Assembly: GCA_039679375.1 (NCBI GenBank)
Contig: JBDKVA010000212.1
Span: 4,271 to 68,270 of the forward strand
DNA: 64,000 nt
Direction of reading: 5' to 3'
DNA from: JBDKVA01 sp039679375
GTDB lineage: Bacteria; Bacillota; Clostridia; Acetivibrionales; DTU013
How positions within the stretch are numbered: position 1 is the stretch's first letter; each line of letters begins with the position of its first letter. Below the pieces are notes generated by a model. That model made no database searches and had not been told where the DNA came from. It saw only the letters and a program-made list of their open reading frames with translations. Of this stretch, positions 59,388 to 64,000 are shown in pieces. The position numbers and the translations under genes are program-made.

Positions 59388-61241
59388 TCACTTCATTTTT
59401 TTATCAAGCTCATACCCAATTACTACACTCATGATAGACAGGTTCTTGTTTAGCTCATTATTGCTGACCTCAAACTGCCAGTTCGCAATCTTTTTCTGCT
59501 TGAGTTTCTGGAAAATAGTAATTGGAAATCTGTACACAGCCACTGTGAAATTATCCAGGCTGAAGCTGCTCAAGTCAAAACTCTTTGACTTTATAACCCT
59601 GCTTTCAATCAAAACATTGTTGTCATCATAAAAATTAAGGGTTATTGTCGTATTGGATCCGCTCCTGGTTGTCATCCATATGCCGGTAATAGTCTTTAAC
59701 CATTCCGGAAAATCAAAATTAAACAATTTGCACCGGAATACCGCTTTAATTGGCTGTCCGTAATCATTGTAATCCGGAATGAATTTAGTCATCCTTCCGA
59801 TTTGCCGGTCACCATGATAAAGCGTTCTGTCATTTATAAGCCAGCAGCGTGCGTTTATGTTGTCGTAAGGGAACCATTTCAGCATGTCATCCGCCCTGCC
59901 GTCGAAGGGTGACAAAGTATAATCCCATACCCATACTTTCGACCCTGCGCAGATCCAATACTTGCCGTCGTAATCAACGGATGTGGCAGCCAATAGATCC
60001 GCCTTGCTCTCATCCAAAAGACCAGGCCGGAATACTGAGCCATTGATGTTCCCCGATAATGGCTCCAGATTTTTTTCATTTTCCTGTAAAGTTTGAACCA
60101 TGGTATATGCGCCGTACTGGGTATGGCAGAACACCGGGGCGTTGTTTATTATCTGTACGGTACCCGGCATATCACAGCCTATTTGCGCATTAAGCTGTTG
60201 TACAGGAAAGCTTGACCCCGTTGATGCATTATATGTATATGCCACGCTGAATATGGAGTCTTCTTTAAATATGACCAGTTTTGCATAATATTTCGCAAAT
60301 CCTGTAATATATTTAAAGTCTGACCCTATCCTGTTGTAATTAGTTTCAGGAAAGTACCTATAATCATTAGCTGCATTACCTGTCAGGCCTGAATACCGAT
60401 AGACGTTCGGATATAAGTCAGCGCCGGCAATAAAAATCCTTGAATCATTCGACCCGCCGCCATACTGAGCTACTATTCTGCACTTTTTAACCATATCCAC
60501 CATGCCGGCGAATGTTTTGCAGGCTTTAATTTTTACATTATCATACGTCAACTCCCTGCCATCAGGCGGCGCAGTATTCCATGTTACAACTCCTGTAACT
60601 CTGTTTACTGAAAAATGTGTCCCTTCAGTCTTGTCAAATGTATTTCCTCCGTCTATCGATGCGATCACAGCCGTTTCGTCCAGTCCAGATAAAGACAGTG
60701 TATACGCTGTTGAAGTGCCGTCTCCACGGAATGAATCGTAAAATGCCGGGGAAAACAGGTTCCAAACCTCATTTTTTGTACCGCCGCCTGTCGGCTGCCT
60801 GTTAATTGTTAAAGTAGGAACATATCCTTCCACATTTTGCGCAGCCACACCGTTATACTGGATATAACCATTTCCATTGAAATACAGTAGTATGTCGGCA
60901 ACAATAAAGAATACTCCGTCATTATCTGCAATTCCATCAAGCAAGAGCGTTTCGGTTACTCCATCCCATGAGCTTAATTTTGTACTGTGAGCGCAAATGA
61001 ATTTACTTTTGTAATAAAAAAGACCGTGTACAGGTCCGCCGTTAAAAGTATGAAATTCCGTCTGCCCGTCCCTTTTTGTCAGGGCTCCTCGATCATCAGC
61101 ATTGAGATTCATCATGTAAGGGCTCTGAAGATCGGATATGAGAGATTCCCTATACTTCACATTGAGTCCGCCGTCCAGACGGTCAAGCCTCTTCTCCTGG
61201 GAAGTATCTTCAAAGGATATATTCGCAGGTACATATGCCAT
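59388..61241 (-). CDS. tail-hub / DNA-stabilisation protein (P22 gp10-like, beta-propeller type)
   Basis: 617 residues with a largely beta structure and repeated short blades (GLFYYKSKFICAHSTKLSSW, GDFKYITGFAKYYAKLVIF-type, GAYTMVQTLQENEKNLEPLS). The beginning (RLDRLDGGLNVKYRESLISD) and the length fit the hub/stabilisation proteins of short-tailed phages that close the head-tail channel, a group I know from P22 gp10 and its relatives. AAAGGGGG precedes the ATG. It directly follows the adaptor gene (14 bases), as in podoviruses. Identification is by layout and order, not by a catalytic motif. Confidence 0.65.
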   Translation of the reverse strand: MAYVPANISFEDTSQEKRLDRLDGGLNVKYRESLISDLQSPYMMNLNADDRGALTKRDGQTEFHTFNGGPVHGLFYYKSKFICAHSTKLSSWDGVTETLLLDGIADNDGVFFIVADILLYFNGNGYIQYNGVAAQNVEGYVPTLTINRQPTGGGTKNEVWNLFSPAFYDSFRGDGTSTAYTLSLSGLDETAVIASIDGGNTFDKTEGTHFSVNRVTGVVTWNTAPPDGRELTYDNVKIKACKTFAGMVDMVKKCRIVAQYGGGSNDSRIFIAGADLYPNVYRYSGLTGNAANDYRYFPETNYNRIGSDFKYITGFAKYYAKLVIFKEDSIFSVAYTYNASTGSSFPVQQLNAQIGCDMPGTVQIINNAPVFCHTQYGAYTMVQTLQENEKNLEPLSGNINGSVFRPGLLDESKADLLAATSVDYDGKYWICAGSKVWVWDYTLSPFDGRADDMLKWFPYDNINARCWLINDRTLYHGDRQIGRMTKFIPDYNDYGQPIKAVFRCKLFNFDFPEWLKTITGIWMTTRSGSNTTITLNFYDDNNVLIESRVIKSKSFDLSSFSLDNFTVAVYRFPITIFQKLKQKKIANWQFEVSNNELNKNLSIMSVVIGYELDKKMK

Positions 61242-61255
61242 TCGTACTTCCCCCT

Positions 61256-61759
61256 TTACCGGTATGTTTTAAAGACAAGCTTTACAATAGGTCTTTTTAT
61301 ATAAGCGGTTTCATAGTCCCGCTTTTCAATCTCTGCCTTATTGTATTTATTCTCACTCTTCCAGTAGTTGTACTTTGCTCCGGACAGTATCACTTCATCA
61401 TTGGCTACAAATGTGACAGGTGTCTGGATGTCCGTCAGATCCAGCAGCGCCTCATAATCCATTTCGAATACAAAGGTCAATTCACCGCTCTGTTCGCAGG
61501 ATATATTGGAGCCGTCCTCACTAAAATCAATCGGTGACTCTTTATAGCGCAGCTGCACACCTATTTTATAGTACTCAGGTTTCACAAACAGGCCATCAAC
61601 AGCGGTTACTTTAACTTCTGAATACTTCTGCCTTTTGGCAACATCCTTATAATAACGGTTTATAAACCTCTTTATTTTCTCCATTACAGTTGCATCCGTG
61701 GTCTTTTCGTCTACATCATCAGCTACTCTTGTAGCCAGATCAAGCAATGTCCTTCCCAT
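61256..61759 (-). CDS. head-tail adaptor (P22 Gp4-like)
   Basis: 167 residues. The N-terminal helices (TLLDLATRVADDVDEKTTDA, KIKRFINRYYKDVAKRQKY) followed by a beta-rich region (SEVKVTAVDGLFVKPEYYKI) match the family of connector/adaptor proteins that sit below the portal in short-tailed phages. ATG 61759 is used; GTG 61768 is an alternative, and GAAGG lies 12 or 3 bases upstream respectively, so neither is ideal. Flanked by the hub-like gene and, upstream, a strong hairpin. Confidence 0.65.
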   Translation of the reverse strand: MGRTLLDLATRVADDVDEKTTDATVMEKIKRFINRYYKDVAKRQKYSEVKVTAVDGLFVKPEYYKIGVQLRYKESPIDFSEDGSNISCEQSGELTFVFEMDYEALLDLTDIQTPVTFVANDEVILSGAKYNYWKSENKYNKAEIEKRDYETAYIKRPIVKLVFKTYR

Positions 61760-61784
61760 ACTTCGCACCCGCCTTCAATTAATT

Positions 61785-61812
61785 GGGACCCGGAGGACGC
61801 CCTCCGGATCCC
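61785..61812 (-). terminator. strong hairpin between capsid-side and tail-side genes
   Basis: Twelve-bp stem GGGATCCGGAGG / CCTCCGGGTCCC (one T-G pair), loop GCGT. There is no T-run, so it may be an RNA-processing or stability site rather than a full terminator. Confidence 0.5.
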
Positions 61813-61828
61813 TCAACTGTTTGTGGTT

Positions 61829-62059
61829 TTACTTATCGGCCTTTTCAACCTTTTTGGGCTCGTCTTCAAACATTGAAATGCCGAAGTCAGGATGCTTTTT
61901 GAGGTGAGCTATTACTTCCTTGTCCTCAGTATTCAATTCGCCGTTTGAAAACTTCACGCTTTTACCCGGCTTCATAACCGGCCTCCCACCAACTTCAATA
62001 AAAGTTATGGGATTTATTACGTACTTTTTGTTTGGGTATTTACTTATGAATTTAACCAC
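61829..62059 (-). CDS. small virion-region protein
   Basis: 76 residues with GTG start 62059; AGGGA is 7 bases upstream. It is rich in Lys (FISKYPNKKYVINP, GGRPVMKPGKSVKF) with an acidic end (MFEDEPKKVEKADK), and the middle DKEVIAHLKKHPDFGI resembles small head-completion or decoration proteins coded right after capsid genes. No specific family is recognised. Sits between two hairpins (61785 and 62112), which may tune its expression apart from the capsid protein. Confidence 0.65.
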   Translation of the reverse strand: MVKFISKYPNKKYVINPITFIEVGGRPVMKPGKSVKFSNGELNTEDKEVIAHLKKHPDFGISMFEDEPKKVEKADK

Positions 62060-62111
62060 GATATCATCCCTTTCATTAAATACTTACTTCTTTTCTTGTT
62101 GCCCAAAGGAA

Positions 62112-62127
62112 GGGACCGTAAGGTCCC
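62112..62127 (-). terminator. hairpin after the capsid gene
   Basis: GGGACC-TTAC-GGTCCC (minus strand), 8 bases after the capsid stop, followed by TTCCTTT; possibly a partial terminator limiting expression downstream of the capsid gene. Confidence 0.5.
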
Positions 62128-62135
62128 GCCTTCTA

Positions 62136-63266
62136 TTATGCTACGCCAGTTACGCCGGTAAGAACGCCGTGTGTCTTAGGTTGCATTACCTGCACGCCTG
62201 CTTCAGTGATATATTCGTCTTCGTATGCGTCAGCATCGTTTTCCTGGATGTCAGTCTTCAGCTTGGTATCTCTGCCGTCAAGGAACCTGTACTTAATGTT
62301 GTCCGGATCGATTACGACTCCGTAACCGCCATAGACCGCGCCCTCAAACAGATTATGCTTTGTTATCAGCAGTTCTCCATGTGCAGACAGATAACGTGTT
62401 ACAGAGATGCCATAGGTTTTGTCCTTAGGGACCATCTGCAATTTGTTTTTGCCAAAAGTGTTGATAACCGATACCAGTGTGGGAGAAGATAGCAGGAGTT
62501 TTTTCTTACTGCCATACCTGAATACATCTTCGCAAAAAGATTCAAATTCCCACTCCGACAACCCGCCCCCGGCATCAACAATATTCTGCGTTAAGAATTT
62601 CAAGAGTCCTCTGGTTGTCCTCTTGGGGGTAGCGCCGGTGGTATCCTCTTTTCTTTCGCCGAATAAAAATGCTCTTTCCATGTCGACAAGATGCTCAATG
62701 CCCTTGATTTTCCGCTGCCAGTTACGGTCCTTGCCGCCGTACAACTTGGATGCATCAACAGTACCAGTCAGTGAAACGGTTGTTTTAAAGATCTGAGTGT
62801 AGTTGAAAATTGGCGATTCAACCGGGTTCTTATGCTCCCTTTTGCCGGTTCCTTCAGCATTTGCATTGCCAACAATGACCAAAGGATCATTGTCAACCAG
62901 TGCAGCAGCTGCTGTTTCACCATAACCCCTGACAACAGTGAGTGTATGAGTTGCTGCTGTAATTACAGTGACTATGATGCATTCGCCTGTCCTGGGTACC
63001 TTTACGATATCACCGACAGCAAAATATGTATCATTGTCGACTACAATATCCGTTATGTTTGCGGCATAGCCTGCCGCGGCATTGATAGCGTCCCACCTTG
63101 CGCCGAGCTCTGCTTCAAGCCATTCAAACTTCGGGCTGATGCACCGTTCAGATGTCATGTTTTTTAGTAATACCGTCAATGGCGCTGCATCAGGTTCAAG
63201 CAATGCGATATTTTTCGCCATATCGACTACGCGCCTTGACTGTTCAATATTACCGGTAGATCTCAT
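62136..63266 (-). CDS. major capsid protein (SU10-like, DUF5309 family)
   Basis: 376 residues. Typical parts of this HK97-fold family: LEPDAAPLTVLLKNMTSERC near the N-terminus, EWLEAELGARWDAINAAAGY, VGDIVKVPRTGECIIVT, a central NPVESPIFNYTQIFKTTVSL, and the C-terminal SPTLVSVINTFGKNKLQMVP and DGRDTKLKTDIQENDADAYE. Forms the icosahedral shell. AAGGAG lies 10 bases before the ATG. Follows the scaffold gene by 25 bases. The family is named from memory of SU10-like podovirus capsids; identification as a capsid protein is firm by motif and context. Confidence 0.88.
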   Translation of the reverse strand: MRSTGNIEQSRRVVDMAKNIALLEPDAAPLTVLLKNMTSERCISPKFEWLEAELGARWDAINAAAGYAANITDIVVDNDTYFAVGDIVKVPRTGECIIVTVITAATHTLTVVRGYGETAAAALVDNDPLVIVGNANAEGTGKREHKNPVESPIFNYTQIFKTTVSLTGTVDASKLYGGKDRNWQRKIKGIEHLVDMERAFLFGERKEDTTGATPKRTTRGLLKFLTQNIVDAGGGLSEWEFESFCEDVFRYGSKKKLLLSSPTLVSVINTFGKNKLQMVPKDKTYGISVTRYLSAHGELLITKHNLFEGAVYGGYGVVIDPDNIKYRFLDGRDTKLKTDIQENDADAYEDEYITEAGVQVMQPKTHGVLTGVTGVA

Positions 63267-63291
63267 TTAAAAATCACTCCTTCATAGTTTT

Positions 63292-64000
63292 TTAATGTCC
63301 GAAGGATCTCCATGCTCCGCCTGCGCCCATTATTCCTTTCAGAATACTTTCTTCAGGCGTCAGCTGGGCCTCATCCTTCGTTGATTTGTTATCGAATACA
63401 TTCTTTTCCTTCTGCTGGTCGAGGTTATATGCAGCATTTTTACCAGCTTCAAACGCTGTTTCGGCTTTTGTTTGAAGATCATCGGCCTTGGCGAGTCTGT
63501 AAGCTACCTCCAGGTAGTTTGGCAGGCTGTACAATTCTGGTGATTTCTCCAACAGCTCCACGGCTTTGTCGGAATACTCGGTGAAGTCCGGGTCTTTGCC
63601 CATGACATCATCAAGTACACGACTCAATTCAAAGTTCGTTTTGATTGGTTCAAGCTGTCCGGTAATCCCTTTCACTGACTCCTGCAGCATGGACTGTATC
63701 ATGAGATATGTAGCTCTCACGGGGTCCTGCTTATAGGCTGCATCCCAATCAAAATTCTGCTCCTGCTGTGGCTGCTGATTTTGTTTCGAAGTATCCTGCG
63801 GTGCAGGGTTCGAATTCTTCCTTGCGCTGGAAAGCTCCATTCTTGTCTGAGTGAGAGTTTTCTGCGCTTCCATGTAGGCCTTTTCCATGTCCTCAGGAGT
63901 TTTATACTTGCCTGCATACAGTTTCGGCGTATCCTTCTGATCAGGGGCTTTCTGCTGTACATTCTGCAGAGGATCCTGTGTTTGGTTCTGCTGTGTTTCT
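63292..64000 (-). CDS. capsid scaffolding protein, 5' end outside the window
   Basis: The frame stays open through the window edge; at least 235 residues are visible. The N-terminal part seen is Gln-rich, then GKYKTPEDMEKAYMEAQKTL, a pattern common in phage scaffolds, followed by a Gln-rich linker (NQQPQQEQNFDWDAAYKQ) and helical segments (SMLQESVKGITGQLEPIKTN). The product should direct assembly of the capsid encoded just downstream and leave before DNA packaging. An internal ATG at 63888 is not the start, because coding continues upstream of it without interruption. The portal gene is expected next on the right. Confidence 0.78.
   Translation of the reverse strand, partial: ETQQNQTQDPLQNVQQKAPDQKDTPKLYAGKYKTPEDMEKAYMEAQKTLTQTRMELSSARKNSNPAPQDTSKQNQQPQQEQNFDWDAAYKQDPVRATYLMIQSMLQESVKGITGQLEPIKTNFELSRVLDDVMGKDPDFTEYSDKAVELLEKSPELYSLPNYLEVAYRLAKADDLQTKAETAFEAGKNAAYNLDQQKEKNVFDNKSTKDEAQLTPEESILKGIMGAGGAWRSFGH

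Larger units (their letters stand above)
47323..64000. mobile_element. prophage, podovirus-like, right part outside the window
   Basis: From the tRNA-Arg 3' end to the window edge. Contents: an XRE-type regulator and small genes (+), then a long minus-strand late block with holin-like protein, endolysin, XhlA-like protein, two very large putative internal proteins, accessory genes, fibre-like, hub/needle-like and adaptor proteins, SU10-like capsid and scaffold. No integrase, terminase or portal is inside the window; they should follow beyond 64000. The lysis genes nearest the tRNA mark this as one prophage end. No gene in it appears broken. Confidence 0.85.

Noticed and set aside
1..64000. 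CRISPR arrays, rRNA genes and insertion sequences
   Set aside because: No regularly spaced direct repeats, no rRNA sequence and no transposase frame are visible in the window.

Overview
The window looks like chromosome of a spore-forming member of the Bacillota, most likely class Clostridia; I cannot name the genus. The evidence is GGAGG-type ribosome binding sites, frequent TTG/GTG starts, TTGACA-N17-TATAAT promoters, several SLH (S-layer) proteins, a upp / dCMP deaminase / tagO / mnaA gene order, oligoendopeptidase F, HelD and a sigma-K-like promoter. The right-hand quarter is a prophage entered at a tRNA-Arg gene.

Layout. 1-3583 (+): pyrimidine salvage (upp, cut by the window edge; dCMP deaminase) and first steps of a cell-wall polymer (tagO/wecA-like, mnaA). 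3656-9547 (-): a tandem-duplicated BtrH/C39-like protein with its AraC-type neighbour, a rhomboid-like membrane protein with a zinc-binding tail, and a divergent PRPP synthetase. 9889-22356 (-): one long transcription unit behind a consensus promoter, encoding a Tad/Flp-type machine (CpaE, CpaF, TadB, TadC, a Flp-like pilin), an FHA-domain membrane protein, an SLH protein and a 1615-residue secreted protein; a PilZ protein lies just upstream. 23378-39310 (mostly +): three tiny hydrophobic proteins, an SLH-transglutaminase-like protein, a secreted beta-helix protein (-), HelD, a secreted 5'-nucleotidase with LysM, a 50-residue Cys-rich protein (-), a SWIM-SNF2 helicase, a tandem pair of DUF6143-like proteins and an LVIVD/NodB deacetylase. 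39342-47057 (-): a Phd-Uma2 fusion, an M29 aminopeptidase, PepF and a 1176-residue FN3/SLH protein. 47246-47322: tRNA-Arg(CCT).

47323-64000: prophage, nearly all on the minus strand and read right to left: scaffold (cut by the window edge), SU10-like major capsid protein, small protein, Gp4-like adaptor, tail-hub/needle-like protein, fibre-like protein, accessory secreted proteins (YHYH protein, trypsin-like protease), two very large putative internal virion proteins, then an XhlA-like protein, a three-domain endolysin and a holin-like protein next to the tRNA. No tape measure, tail tube or sheath gene is visible, so I read it as a short-tailed (podovirus-like) phage. Integrase, terminase and portal must lie beyond position 64000.

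The most promising items for something new are the Tad-linked surface locus with its giant repeat-interrupted protein, a promoter-to-terminator small RNA candidate (27941-28046), a structured element against a gene without an ordinary start (37664-37807), the Phd-Uma2 fusion with spaced operator-like repeats, and the endolysin/protease cargo of the prophage. There is no CRISPR array, rRNA or insertion sequence in the window. Domain assignments come from reading motifs, not from database searches.
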